DNA of 64,000 bases, taken from NCBI RefSeq assembly GCF_002895435.1, contig NZ_POYJ01000004.1, positions 308,292 to 372,291 of the forward strand, in the 5' to 3' direction. Positions 26,511 through 35,836 of the stretch are shown here, piece after piece. Numbering within the stretch: the stretch's first letter is position 1; each line of letters opens with the position of its first letter. Under the pieces are notes generated by a model. The model was given only the letters and a program-made list of their open reading frames with translations, had not been told where the DNA came from and made no database searches. This DNA comes from Aquimarina sediminis (GTDB lineage: Bacteria; Bacteroidota; Bacteroidia; Flavobacteriales; Flavobacteriaceae). Position numbers and translations under genes: made by a program.

Positions 26511-27071
26511 TTACTCCTCTAGCAGTTTATCAATCATTTCTCTTACCTTAGAAGTATTCCAATCTGCTGCCCCCACCTTATCGATAATTATATTCCCTTT
26601 TTTATCTATCAAATACGTCGCAGGAATAGTTTTGCTTATAAAAGGTTTTGGATGCTCTGACAACGATCTATATATGGGATAATAATAGTGTTTATCTTTC
26701 ATAAACTTGTTTATTTCTGGGTCATCATCTGTTGTTACAAAGAAAAATTCTACCTTATCTTTATAGTCATTATATAACTTTTGTAACGAAGGCATTTCGG
26801 CTATACAGGGTGGACACCAAGTTGCCCAATAATTAACCAAAACAACTTTATTTTTAGACACACTAAAATTTGTAGATTCTACATTCACACCGTGTAATTT
26901 CCAATCATACGACAACACCTGCGCTCTCTCTTCTACTTTTACTATTCCTGGGCTAAAGGAAAAAATTCTAGTTAGAAAAATCTGCATCATCCCTCTGGTA
27001 TTGGGGATAAAAAACAATACTAATAGAATTACAAAAATCAAATTGGAGATGTTCTTTTTATTAAATTTCAT
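26511..27071 (-). CDS. TlpA-family thiol-disulfide oxidoreductase
   Basis: A 186-residue thioredoxin-fold protein anchored by one N-terminal helix (about 9-28). The active site is 'NYWATWCPPCIAEMPSLQKLY', with the CPPC pair, and the cis-proline segment is 'TIPATYLIDKKG'. It should reduce or isomerise disulfides in the periplasm, for instance in cytochrome c maturation; no partner gene is adjacent. A possible -7 element (TAACTTTG on the minus strand, 27137-27130) lies about 60 bases upstream. Confidence 0.9.
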   Translation of the reverse strand: MKFNKKNISNLIFVILLVLFFIPNTRGMMQIFLTRIFSFSPGIVKVEERAQVLSYDWKLHGVNVESTNFSVSKNKVVLVNYWATWCPPCIAEMPSLQKLYNDYKDKVEFFFVTTDDDPEINKFMKDKHYYYPIYRSLSEHPKPFISKTIPATYLIDKKGNIIIDKVGAADWNTSKVREMIDKLLEE

Positions 27072-27193
27072 ATCTTTCTATAGATTAGATTATTAGCAGT
27101 AATTGTGTCTTTGAATTCTCAATAACTTACAAAGTTATACAAATAAACTATACCGCTCTATGATATTTACAGACTTAGTATCTATTATAATAA

Positions 27194-27220
27194 TAAAGCG
27201 CAATCATAGATTGCGCTTTA
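27194..27220 (-). terminator. Probable terminator of the repeat lipoprotein gene
   Basis: Perfect 12-bp stem (TAAAGCGCAATC / GATTGCGCTTTA) with a 3-base loop, 26 bases after the stop. The following minus-strand tract (TTATTATTATAAT) is AT-rich but not a pure T run. Confidence 0.65.
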
Positions 27221-27246
27221 AAAACTAACAAAAAAATAACAATGAA

Positions 27247-28155
27247 CTATCTTGACACATTTCCTGAAGGAAATGATGCATCATTAAGCTCAAATGCATA
27301 AGTTGTAGGTGCCGTTTCTGTACCTGCTGTACCGACCAATGGCTTTAACAAAAATGGTGCTACCGAATTATCCGGAAATGGTTCTATTGAAATCACAACT
27401 GCCTTTTCTCTAACATCTAATGGAAAAGTTACTCCATCTGGTGCATTTCTGAAAAAATCTTCTCCAGGTAACTGGGGTCCGTTTGAAGCTGTTTCACTAA
27501 ATCCATTTGCATCTCCAGCATTGTCATCTGCAGTGTTGTTCATTGTAAAGGTTCCCGTAGAAATAGGCACTCCGTTGGAGACTACCCATCCTTCATACTT
27601 CCATCCTTCTTTAAGAGTTGGTAGCATTAAACTAGCTAGAGGTGGCATTCCCGGAGTACCAAACCAAACTCCAAACTCATCATTCCCATTATTTGCAGTG
27701 CCAGGAGCTTCATCTGTTGGTGTTCTCAAGAAAAATTCTCCTGCTGAGCTCAAAAAGTCTCCTTCTCCTACAGGTCCTAACCCAAGAGTAGCGCTATTAC
27801 CTGTTCCAAAATCTCCACTTAACAACTTAGTATCTGCTGGTGCTGGATCCGAATCAGGATTTGGCTCAATCGTTAACACAAAAGATGTGGCTGCATTAAG
27901 AGACTCTGTATTTACCTGAAAAGATGTACTTGATAATTCTCCTGCGCTATTCACAGAGAATGTTCCGGTAGAAACCGGAGCGCCATTAACGATTACCCAA
28001 CCTTCATAAAGGTAATCACTTCCTAAATCTTCTAATCCGTTAAGATTTAATGTTAAATTTGATTCTGGAATTACGATCTCAGAATCATCATCATTGTTAC
28101 AGGAGGTAGTAATTAGTCCAATTACCAAAGCCCCTATAATTGCTTTTTTAAACAT
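27247..28155 (-). CDS. Lipoprotein with two internal RskA-like repeats
   Basis: A 302-residue lipoprotein (lipobox TTSC, Cys19, followed by NNDDDSE). It holds two copies of a domain of about 110-120 residues, each starting with a near-identical strand pair: 'LYEGWVIVNGAPVSTGTFSV' (residues about 48-67) and 'KYEGWVVSNGVPISTGTFTM' (about 180-200), each followed by 'VLTIEPNPDSDPAPA' or 'VISIEPFPDNSVAPF'. The repeat resembles the extracytoplasmic part of RskA/anti-sigma-K domains, but no sigma-binding part or transmembrane segment exists here. The gene follows a Crp-family regulator by 73 bases. Confidence 0.78.
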   Translation of the reverse strand: MFKKAIIGALVIGLITTSCNNDDDSEIVIPESNLTLNLNGLEDLGSDYLYEGWVIVNGAPVSTGTFSVNSAGELSSTSFQVNTESLNAATSFVLTIEPNPDSDPAPADTKLLSGDFGTGNSATLGLGPVGEGDFLSSAGEFFLRTPTDEAPGTANNGNDEFGVWFGTPGMPPLASLMLPTLKEGWKYEGWVVSNGVPISTGTFTMNNTADDNAGDANGFSETASNGPQLPGEDFFRNAPDGVTFPLDVREKAVVISIEPFPDNSVAPFLLKPLVGTAGTETAPTTYAFELNDASFPSGNVSR

Positions 28156-28228
28156 TGTTTTTTCTTTTATAGTTATTACACTATAAAAGTACCTACCGTT
28201 GTTTTAATAAAATGTTAGCCATCTAACA

Positions 28229-28897
28229 TTACGCAACATTTTTTAATCTAATTTCTTTTCTATTGAAATCAATAACATTAGATTCTTTTAATTCGTTAAG
28301 AATAATATTCAAGGTTGGTCTTGATGTTCCTATAAGGTTTGCAATATCTTTTTGAGTATAAGGGTGCTCTATAACCATATCTCCCGTATCTGGGCAACAA
28401 TGTCCATAATCTTCTTTAAGCTCGTTTAAAAACTCCAACAATCTCGTTTTGGTGTCCTTAAAAAGTAGTAACTGTAACCGCCTTTCGAGGCGTTTAAAGC
28501 GCATACCAATAAACTTATAGATCCTGAGACTAAAGGATTGGTTATCTCGCATAAGACCGTGCATTGTTTCTACACCAATAGGGCATATAGACGTTGTATT
28601 ATCAACAGACTGAGCAAACTCTGTTCTTTTGTTTTCTCCCAGTATTGCTTTTTCACCAAAAATTTCTCCTCTTGTTAGAATAGCTTTTACTACCTCGCAA
28701 CCATCTTCTGCATAATAACCTATTTTTACTTTTCCTTTTTCAATAAGATATACTTTATTAGCAGAATCTTCTTCAAAATAAATGTAATCGTTTTTTTTAT
28801 AGGCATCAAAATCATGGTCTTCTTTAAATCTTTTGAATTTATGAGGACATAATATCCTAAAGAGATTGGCATCTTCAAAAAACCATATAGCATTCAT
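28229..28897 (-). CDS. Crp/Fnr-family transcriptional regulator
   Basis: A 222-residue regulator: cyclic-nucleotide-binding-like beta roll at residues about 20-130 ('YIYFEEDSANKVYLIEKGKVKIG', 'LTRGEIFGEKAILGE'), a dimerisation helix, and a C-terminal winged helix with 'YTQKDIANLIGTSRPTLNII'. The residues that bind cAMP in E. coli Crp are not evident and there is no N-terminal iron-sulfur cysteine cluster, so the signal is unknown. It may control the downstream repeat lipoprotein gene. Confidence 0.9.
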   Translation of the reverse strand: MNAIWFFEDANLFRILCPHKFKRFKEDHDFDAYKKNDYIYFEEDSANKVYLIEKGKVKIGYYAEDGCEVVKAILTRGEIFGEKAILGENKRTEFAQSVDNTTSICPIGVETMHGLMRDNQSFSLRIYKFIGMRFKRLERRLQLLLFKDTKTRLLEFLNELKEDYGHCCPDTGDMVIEHPYTQKDIANLIGTSRPTLNIILNELKESNVIDFNRKEIRLKNVA

Positions 28898-29227
28898 GAC
28901 AATTGTATTTTAGGATGTTAAATATGTATCTACGTCGTGAAACAGTGAAAATTCTTACATTTTTACCATAAAATTTTAGTAGTTTTATCGTAAAAAGTTA
29001 CATAATTACTCTCTAATCTAATAAAAGTTTATTTATATAACCTAAGCTTTCTTAAAATATTATTCCTGCTTTAACCAAACTATGCTAATTAGTTAGTTAA
29101 GCCAGCTTTAATTACCATATCTACACATTCATTTTTACCACCCAAAAAAATACAATTCCATAAAAAAACAAACTCCTAAAGCTTTATCCTTAGGAGTTCA
29201 TATTCATTGTCTATGTTTTAGAAGCGG
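28898..29227. other. Intergenic stretch between Crp-type regulator and aconitase
   Basis: 330 AT-rich bases. The left part should hold the promoter of the minus-strand regulator; no TAnnTTTG match was seen. The right end holds the aconitase terminator. Confidence 0.5.
29162..29198 (-). terminator. Intrinsic terminator of aconitase
   Basis: 9-bp perfect stem (AACTCCTAA / TTAGGAGTT) with a 10-base loop, then a T-rich run on the minus strand, 30 bases after the aconitase stop. Confidence 0.85.
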
Positions 29228-31495
29228 TTATGCGTTCTGTTTTTTAATCAGATTAAGTGCAGAACCTTCTTTAAACCATTCGATCTGAGACTCATTATAA
29301 GTATGATTTAACATGATCGTATCTTTTGATCCATCTGCATGAACAATCTCCAAAGTCAATTGTTTATTTGGTGCAAATTGATCGAGATCTGTAAAGTTAA
29401 AAGTATCATCCTCTTGTATTAAATCATATTCTTTTTCGTTTGCAAATGTTAACCCGAGCATTCCTTGTTTTTTAAGGTTTGTTTCATGGATACGGGCAAA
29501 TGATTTTACAATTACTGCACACACCCCCAGATGACGTGGTTCCATTGCTGCATGCTCTCGCGATGATCCTTCACCATAATTATGATCTCCTACAACAATA
29601 GTAGGTATTCCTGCAGCTTTATAAGCTCTTGCTGTGTCTGGCACTCCACCAAATTCTCCTGTTAATTGATTTTTAACAAAGTTGGTTTTCTTACCAAATG
29701 CATTTACAGCTCCGATTAGGCAGTTATTAGAAATATTATCCAAATGACCACGGTAACGCAACCAAGGTCCTGCCATAGAAATATGATCTGTAGTACATTT
29801 ACCAAATGCTTTGATAAGTAATTTAGCTCCTTTAACCTCACTTCCTATTGGTTCAAATGGTGTTAATAATTGTAATCTTTCTGAGGTCGGACTTACTTTT
29901 ACTTCTACACCGCTACCATCTTCTACTGGAGCCAAATAACCATTATCCTTTACTTCAAATCCTTTTGGTGGTAGTTCCCACCCTGTTGGCTCATCAAACA
30001 TCACCTCTTCTCCATTTTCATTAATTAGCTTATCTGTTAATGGATTAAAGTCTAATCGTCCTGCAACAGCAATTGCAGCAGTTAATTCTGGTGACGCAAC
30101 AAAAGCATGTGTATTAGGGTTGCCATCGGCACGTTTAGCAAAGTTTCTATTAAACGAGTGTACAATACTATTCTTTGGTGCATTTTTTGGATCATTATAT
30201 CTTGCCCACTGCCCAATACAGGGTCCACAAGCATTAGTAAATATTTTTGCATCCAGTTGTTCAAATATCCCAAGAATACCATCTCTATCTGCCGTATATC
30301 TCACTTGTTCAGAGCCAGGGTTGATCCCTAGTTCTGCTTTCATCTTTAAACCTTTATCTAAAGCTTGTTGTGCTATAGAAGACGCACGAGATAAATCTTC
30401 ATAAGAAGAATTTGTACAAGAACCTATTAATCCCCACTCTACCTGAATTGGCCAATCGTTAGCTTTTGCTTTTTCTGTCATCGTACCGCCAACTGCTGTT
30501 GACAAATCTGGAGTAAAAGGTCCGTTTAATAATGGTCCTAATTCTGATAAGTTAATTTCGATTACCTGATCAAAATATTGCTCCGGATTTTCATACACCT
30601 CTGGATCTGCAGTTAAATGCTCTTTCACTTTGTTTGCTGCATCCGCTACATCTGCCCTTTCTGTTGCTCGCAAGTAACGCTCCATAGACTCATCATAACC
30701 AAAAGTCGATGTTGTAGCACCAATTTCTGCTCCCATATTACAGATAGTTCCTTTTCCTGTACATGACATTGATGTTGCTCCTGGTCCAAAATATTCTACG
30801 ATAGCACCAGTTCCACCTTTTACAGTAAGAATTTCTGCCACTTTTAAGATCACATCCTTAGGTGCGGTCCAGCCTGATAATTTACCAGTTAATTTTACAC
30901 CTATCAATTTAGGAAATTTCAACTCCCAAGCCATACCTGCCATTACATCTACTGCATCAGCTCCACCTACACCTATTGCGATCATTCCTAATCCTCCAGC
31001 ATTTACAGTATGTGAGTCGGTACCTATCATCATCCCTCCAGGAAAAGCATAGTTCTCTAAAACTACTTGATGAATAATACCGGCTCCAGGTTTCCAAAAC
31101 CCAATTCCGTATTTATCAGATACCGATTCTAAAAAATTAAACACCTCGCTACTAATGTCATTAGCATTTTTTAAATCTTTTGCTGCACCTTCTTTTGCTT
31201 GTATTAAATGATCACAATGTACTGTTGTTGGTACTGCCACTTTCTTTTTTCCAGCTTGCATAAATTGTAGCAAAGCCATTTGCGCAGTTGCATCCTGACA
31301 TGCGATACGATCCGGTGCAAAATCAACATAATCCTTACCACGTATGAACGCTTCTTTTGCTTTTGCGTCCCACAAATGCGAATACAAAATTTTCTCTGCC
31401 AAAGTTAAAGGCTTACCAGTAACTTCTCGTGCAGAATTTACACGATCAGCCAACTGACTGTACACCTTTTTTATCATATCGATATCAAATGCCAT
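29228..31495 (-). CDS. acn: Aconitate hydratase, mitochondrial type
   Basis: A 755-residue aconitase that interconverts citrate and isocitrate in the TCA cycle using a [4Fe-4S] cluster. Cluster cysteines are visible in '[14 protein letters not shown]' and '[14 protein letters not shown]'; substrate residues appear in '[19 protein letters not shown]' and in the swivel domain '[15 protein letters not shown]'. Length and domain order fit the mitochondrial (eukaryote-like) branch common in Bacteroidota. It is a single-gene unit with its own terminator. Confidence 0.96.
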   Translation of the reverse strand: MAFDIDMIKKVYSQLADRVNSAREVTGKPLTLAEKILYSHLWDAKAKEAFIRGKDYVDFAPDRIACQDATAQMALLQFMQAGKKKVAVPTTVHCDHLIQAKEGAAKDLKNANDISSEVFNFLESVSDKYGIGFWKPGAGIIHQVVLENYAFPGGMMIGTDSHTVNAGGLGMIAIGVGGADAVDVMAGMAWELKFPKLIGVKLTGKLSGWTAPKDVILKVAEILTVKGGTGAIVEYFGPGATSMSCTGKGTICNMGAEIGATTSTFGYDESMERYLRATERADVADAANKVKEHLTADPEVYENPEQYFDQVIEINLSELGPLLNGPFTPDLSTAVGGTMTEKAKANDWPIQVEWGLIGSCTNSSYEDLSRASSIAQQALDKGLKMKAELGINPGSEQVRYTADRDGILGIFEQLDAKIFTNACGPCIGQWARYNDPKNAPKNSIVHSFNRNFAKRADGNPNTHAFVASPELTAAIAVAGRLDFNPLTDKLINENGEEVMFDEPTGWELPPKGFEVKDNGYLAPVEDGSGVEVKVSPTSERLQLLTPFEPIGSEVKGAKLLIKAFGKCTTDHISMAGPWLRYRGHLDNISNNCLIGAVNAFGKKTNFVKNQLTGEFGGVPDTARAYKAAGIPTIVVGDHNYGEGSSREHAAMEPRHLGVCAVIVKSFARIHETNLKKQGMLGLTFANEKEYDLIQEDDTFNFTDLDQFAPNKQLTLEIVHADGSKDTIMLNHTYNESQIEWFKEGSALNLIKKQNA

Positions 31496-31815
31496 ATCTA
31501 ATTGTTTTTAAGTATTGAAAAGTCTTGCGAAAATACGAATTTTAAAGGATTTTCTTAAATGAATACTTTCAATCCTTTCTTTTTACATTTTTAAAAAAAT
31601 AAGGGTCTTCATTTATCTAAATTCATAAATTTGATTTGTGAATTTTATGTAATTACTAAAAATTAAGATAAGAAAATACTTAGGTAATTATTTAATTTAC
31701 GAAAACGTTATAGTTCTAATATAAAAAATAGCTCAAAAAGAGTCATATTATGTAAAAAACAGAAAAGTGAAGTTGTAAAACCCCACTTTCTTATAAAAAA
31801 AACTTAACTAATAGT
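31496..31815. other. Intergenic stretch upstream of aconitase
   Basis: 320 bases, strongly AT-rich. It must contain the aconitase promoter (minus strand), but no TAnnTTTG match was found. A weak 6-bp stem near 31763-31790 may end the Spy-like gene. Nothing else was recognised. Confidence 0.45.
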
Positions 31816-32250
31816 TTAATCTTCTATTTTACGACCTTTTTCTTTTCTCCCTTTTCTTCTTTTCATCTTTTTGAAATGAGCTAATTGTATTTCTGACAAC
31901 GAAGTTTCAAACTTTTCTTTTTCACCCTTCATGACCGTTCTATGATCTTTGAACATTACTAATTGCTCATCACTATACGTATCTTTTAATGCTTTTTTCC
32001 TCTCCATTCTAGATAGATTTTGATCCTCTAAAACAGCTAGTTGTTCTTCAGTAAAGGTAGACCTCATTTCTTGCTTGTGCTCTTCCCTAAGTTTTCTGTT
32101 ATTTTCTAATTGATTTTTCTGATCTTGCGAAAGGCTTTCATAGAATCCTTTTCTCAACCCTCTGCGCTCCTTATCATGCTCTTCAGTCTGTCCTGACAAT
32201 GACAAAATCCCTATAACTATCAGTATAGAGGTTACTATTCTTCTTCTCAT
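31816..32250 (-). CDS. Small secreted Spy/CpxP-like protein with internal repeats
   Basis: A 144-residue protein with a signal peptide (about 1-21) and a highly charged, fully helical mature part. It contains four loose repeats of the form 'LSxxQxxxLxxxR': 'LSQDQKNQLENNRKLREEH', 'FTEEQLAVLEDQNLSRMER', 'YSDEQLVMFKDHRTVM' and 'LSEIQLAHFKKM'. This recalls the LTxxQ motif of Spy/CpxP periplasmic chaperones, though the family link is tentative. The C terminus is strongly basic (KKMKRRKGRKEKGRK). Confidence 0.75.
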   Translation of the reverse strand: MRRRIVTSILIVIGILSLSGQTEEHDKERRGLRKGFYESLSQDQKNQLENNRKLREEHKQEMRSTFTEEQLAVLEDQNLSRMERKKALKDTYSDEQLVMFKDHRTVMKGEKEKFETSLSEIQLAHFKKMKRRKGRKEKGRKIED

Positions 32251-32496
32251 TTATTTCTTTTCTATATTAAACAATACATTTGTTGAACGTTCAATAGTAA
32301 GACCATAAATTTTGAAAAAGGTTTAATTTTTCTAGAGAGAGGCTTTGGAATACAGAATTAATGAACATGTTACTAGACTAAATCATAGGCTCCAATATCT
32401 GATAAATGAACAGTCAAAAATGGGTGTTATCTATAGATTAGATATATATTCTACATTTCTTACAAAAGAGAAGAAGTCATTTGTTAATCTCTATTC

Positions 32497-33453
32497 CTAA
32501 AATAAGCTATTAATCACATCTTCTACACTAACTCCTTCGGCTTCTGCTTTATAGTTTTTAATAATACGATGGCGAAGAATACCCATAGCAACAGCCTGAA
32601 CATCCTCTATATCAGGAGAATATTTTCCTTTTATTGCAGCATTTGCTTTTGCTGCAAGTATTAGATTTTGAGAAGCTCTTGGTCCGGCACCCCAATCAAT
32701 ATAGTTTTTTACTAACTCTGTTGCGGTATCACCATTAGGTCTAGTTTTACCCACCATTCCTACTGCGTATTCTATAACATTATCGACTACAGGGATTCGT
32801 CGGATTAAGTGTTGAAAATCGATAATCTCTTGAGCTGTAAATAACGAGTTAACTTTTTTACTTGTATCTCCTGTAGTGCTTTTTACAACCTCCACTTCTT
32901 CCTCGAAGCTTGGATATTTTAACTCTATAGCAAACATAAATCGATCTAATTGTGCCTCTGGCAAAGGGTATGTTCCTTCTTGTTCTATTGGGTTTTGGGT
33001 CGCTAGAACAAAGTAAGGTAAATCTAAAGAGTAATGGTGACCTGCTACTGTTACTGACCTCTCTTGCATAGCTTCTAAAAGTGCTGCTTGAGTCTTTGGA
33101 GGAGTACGATTAATTTCATCCGCAAGGATAATATTAGAAAATATAGGTCCTTTTATAAACTTAAAATGTCTGGTTTCATCTAGTATCTCACTTCCTAAGA
33201 TATCACTAGGCATCAAATCTGGCGTAAATTGAATTCTTTTAAAATCCAGCCCCAAAGCTTGAGATATCGTATTAACCATTAAGGTTTTAGCTAAACCTGG
33301 AACACCGATTAATAACGCATGACCACCTGAAAAAACAGAAATAAGTATCTGGTCGATTACTTTTTCTTGTCCAATAATGACTTTGGAAATTTCCTTTTTA
33401 AGTTCAGAGTGTTTTTTTACCAGTTTCTCTATAGCCGCTACGTCGTCTGACAT
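32497..33453 (-). CDS. MoxR-family AAA+ ATPase
   Basis: A 318-residue MoxR ATPase. Walker A is 'GVPGLAKTLM', Walker B and following are 'IILADEINRTPPKTQAALLE', and sensor 1 is 'FVLATQNPIEQEGTYPLPEAQ'. The C-terminal lid domain is complete. MoxR proteins act as chaperones that mature metal-dependent or membrane complexes, usually with a DUF58 and VWA partner; those are not found next to it in this window. Instead it closes an operon of three periplasmic foldases, 7 bases after the last one. Confidence 0.93.
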   Translation of the reverse strand: MSDDVAAIEKLVKKHSELKKEISKVIIGQEKVIDQILISVFSGGHALLIGVPGLAKTLMVNTISQALGLDFKRIQFTPDLMPSDILGSEILDETRHFKFIKGPIFSNIILADEINRTPPKTQAALLEAMQERSVTVAGHHYSLDLPYFVLATQNPIEQEGTYPLPEAQLDRFMFAIELKYPSFEEEVEVVKSTTGDTSKKVNSLFTAQEIIDFQHLIRRIPVVDNVIEYAVGMVGKTRPNGDTATELVKNYIDWGAGPRASQNLILAAKANAAIKGKYSPDIEDVQAVAMGILRHRIIKNYKAEAEGVSVEDVINSLF

Positions 33454-33460
33454 ATTATTT

Positions 33461-34909
33461 TTATTTTTTTAACCAGTTACCACTATACTCACAGTTTCTG
33501 TATTCTCCATTTACCTTTATATAGGTATCCATTATTTTTTCGTTTTGCCACTCTCGTATAGCGTCTATTTGTTTCTTTCTAAGCGCTAACTCTTGTATTT
33601 TGAGATAATCTTTTGAGTAATCTGCAATATGCTCATCATATCGATTAAGTACTGTAATCAATTTGAATTTTTTACGTCCTTGTCGATCTTGATCAGGAAT
33701 TACCAAAGAGACTTCATTTGTTTTTAATTTGGATACTTGATCGTACAATATAGGATCAATTTTGGTAAGTTCAAAATGAGTATCTCCTGTAGTTGGATTA
33801 AGTAGTTGTCCTCCGTCTTCACGAGTTTCTTTTTCATCACTAAATTTTCTAGCTGCTTCTTTAAAATCTATTGAGCCCGAAACAATACTTGCGCGTAGAG
33901 AGTCTATCTTTTTTTTTGCCTTATCTATACTTGCTCTGGTAACATCTGGAATAAGTAAAATATGCCTTACATCGATTTCTTCTCCTCTAATTTTATCAAC
34001 TTTAATAATATGCCATCCAAAATCGGTCTTAAAAGGCTCACTTACTTCACCTTCTTGAGAACTAAAAGCTACATCTTTAAATTCTTTAGCAAAATTAGTC
34101 TGACGATCAAGAGTATACTTCCCTCCTGTTGATTTAGATCCAGGATCTTGAGAATACAATACCGCTTTTGTAGCAAAGCTACTACCATTCTCTACAATAT
34201 CTTCTCTAAACTGGTTTAGTCTATCGATAACTTTTTGTTCTTCTTCTTCTGTGATTTCAGGTTCAATTACGATTTGAGCAAGTTCTATTTCGGTACCAAA
34301 AAGAGGTCTTTCTTCTTCTGGAATATCATCAAAAAATTCTCTTATTTCTTCTGGAGTAATTTCGATGTCTTGGATGATCTTACCACGCATTTGTTCTGAC
34401 AATCTATTAGATTTATTGATTTCAAAAAGTTCTTTCTTAAAATCTGATAAATTATCTTTTTTATAAAACTTCAACACTTTATCAATGGTTCCCAACTCAT
34501 TGGTCATATAGTTTAGTTGTTGATCGACCATCGAATTAACCTCGGCATCTTTGACAATAATACTATCTTGAATGGCGTGATGTGCATATAATTTAGTTTC
34601 AAATAAGCTTCCAGCAAGTTCGCAACGACTTACATCGGCTATTGATACACCTTCACTCACTAATTGTTGATAAGCAATATCAACATCACTATCCAAAATA
34701 ACATTTTCTCCAATAACCGCTGCTACACCATCAATCTTTATTTTTTGAAACGGTTGTTTTACAGAATCTATTGCTACTGCTACTGTATCATTTACTGCAA
34801 TTGCCTCTTCTTTTGTAGTGGTATCTATATCCTCTATAATCTCTTGGGAATAAACTTGTGTACTTATACTAAAGGTAAGTATCGCACATAGTGCGGTAAT
34901 TTTAATCAT
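33461..34909 (-). CDS. SurA-like periplasmic peptidyl-prolyl isomerase
   Basis: About 482 residues. The ATG at 34909 gives a normal signal peptide (MIKITALCAILTFSISTQVYSQ) and overlaps the preceding stop by 8 bases; the frame further upstream lies inside the neighbouring gene. An N-terminal SurA-like helical domain ('IDGVAAVIGENVILDSDVDIAY') is followed by two parvulin modules: 'ELAQIVIEPEITEEE...FGWHIIKVDKIRGE' and 'VRHILLIPDVTRASI...'. It should guide outer-membrane proteins to assembly. It is the third of three related genes in this operon. Confidence 0.9.
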   Translation of the reverse strand: MIKITALCAILTFSISTQVYSQEIIEDIDTTTKEEAIAVNDTVAVAIDSVKQPFQKIKIDGVAAVIGENVILDSDVDIAYQQLVSEGVSIADVSRCELAGSLFETKLYAHHAIQDSIIVKDAEVNSMVDQQLNYMTNELGTIDKVLKFYKKDNLSDFKKELFEINKSNRLSEQMRGKIIQDIEITPEEIREFFDDIPEEERPLFGTEIELAQIVIEPEITEEEEQKVIDRLNQFREDIVENGSSFATKAVLYSQDPGSKSTGGKYTLDRQTNFAKEFKDVAFSSQEGEVSEPFKTDFGWHIIKVDKIRGEEIDVRHILLIPDVTRASIDKAKKKIDSLRASIVSGSIDFKEAARKFSDEKETREDGGQLLNPTTGDTHFELTKIDPILYDQVSKLKTNEVSLVIPDQDRQGRKKFKLITVLNRYDEHIADYSKDYLKIQELALRKKQIDAIREWQNEKIMDTYIKVNGEYRNCEYSGNWLKK

Positions 34910-35750
34910 AAACTTCAAATTGTTTGTTCTCAACTGCATCTCTTGTAATATCTTTTTCTATTTTTTTTATCAGTTCCAGCTTTCTCTTATTCAAAATAAT
35001 CTGCCTAATTGTAGGTTTCACGTATTCTAAAGGAGCTACTTCATTATGACTTAACACTTCTTTTATTTTTACAATATACACTCCTGTAGAGTCTCTAAGT
35101 TGTATATATTTTCCATTTTTTAAGAGTTTGGTTTTATCTTGTTTTTTCAGAACTGGAATTTTACTTAACACCTGATTAAACTTAATCCAAATAGAATCAT
35201 TAAAGGAATATGCTAGATATTCTAACTTTTTATCTTCTAACTCTTGAGTATCTTCTTCATTAAAACGATTCAATTGTTGCTGCGTTGCAATAATATTCTC
35301 ATAATTAGGAGGCAAATGTAAGTAACGTAATTTTACTAACTCCTCATTAAGATTAAAATTTTTTAAATTTTGATCATAATAGGATTGAAAATCTTGTTCT
35401 GTAATCTCCATATTAATGGATTTATTGATTACAGCATTCTTATATGCATTAATATATAGTGTGCTCTGATAGCTTTCTACAAGGTCATCAAAAGCTGCTA
35501 ACTCTTCTTCTGTAAGATTTAACTTAGCCTTATCAATAAACAATTGTCGGGTAGCCCAAGTTTTGATATAATTATTAACAATATTTATGCTATCCTCTTT
35601 AGAAGTATTCTTTGGTACTAATTCTTCAATATCTTTTTTATATAGATAGCTATCATTTACTCTGGCAACAACTTCCTTTTTAATCTGACTTTTAAATTTT
35701 TGACAAGAAACAACTACAAATAGTAGCAACAATAATTTATAATATTTCAC
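34902..35750 (-). CDS. SurA/PpiC-related lipoprotein
   Basis: A 282-residue lipoprotein (lipobox VSC, Cys16). Residues about 27-130 resemble the SurA N-terminal chaperone domain ('VARVNDSYLYKKDIEELV', 'YIKTWATRQLFIDKAKLNL'), and 'LVKLRYLHLPPNYENI' near the middle looks like the start of a parvulin domain, but the usual parvulin motifs (GWH, GG.LG) are absent. It is probably a non-catalytic chaperone. It lies between two parvulin-type isomerases and overlaps the next gene by 8 bases. Confidence 0.8.
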   Translation of the reverse strand: MKYYKLLLLLFVVVSCQKFKSQIKKEVVARVNDSYLYKKDIEELVPKNTSKEDSINIVNNYIKTWATRQLFIDKAKLNLTEEELAAFDDLVESYQSTLYINAYKNAVINKSINMEITEQDFQSYYDQNLKNFNLNEELVKLRYLHLPPNYENIIATQQQLNRFNEEDTQELEDKKLEYLAYSFNDSIWIKFNQVLSKIPVLKKQDKTKLLKNGKYIQLRDSTGVYIVKIKEVLSHNEVAPLEYVKPTIRQIILNKRKLELIKKIEKDITRDAVENKQFEVYD

Positions 35751-35836
35751 CTGTTTTGATCTTTTTAACTATTCTAATTAAGAGCATGCAAGATCCTCTA
35801 CCTCGTACTTTCCTCTAATCATTGATACCTTTCTAT

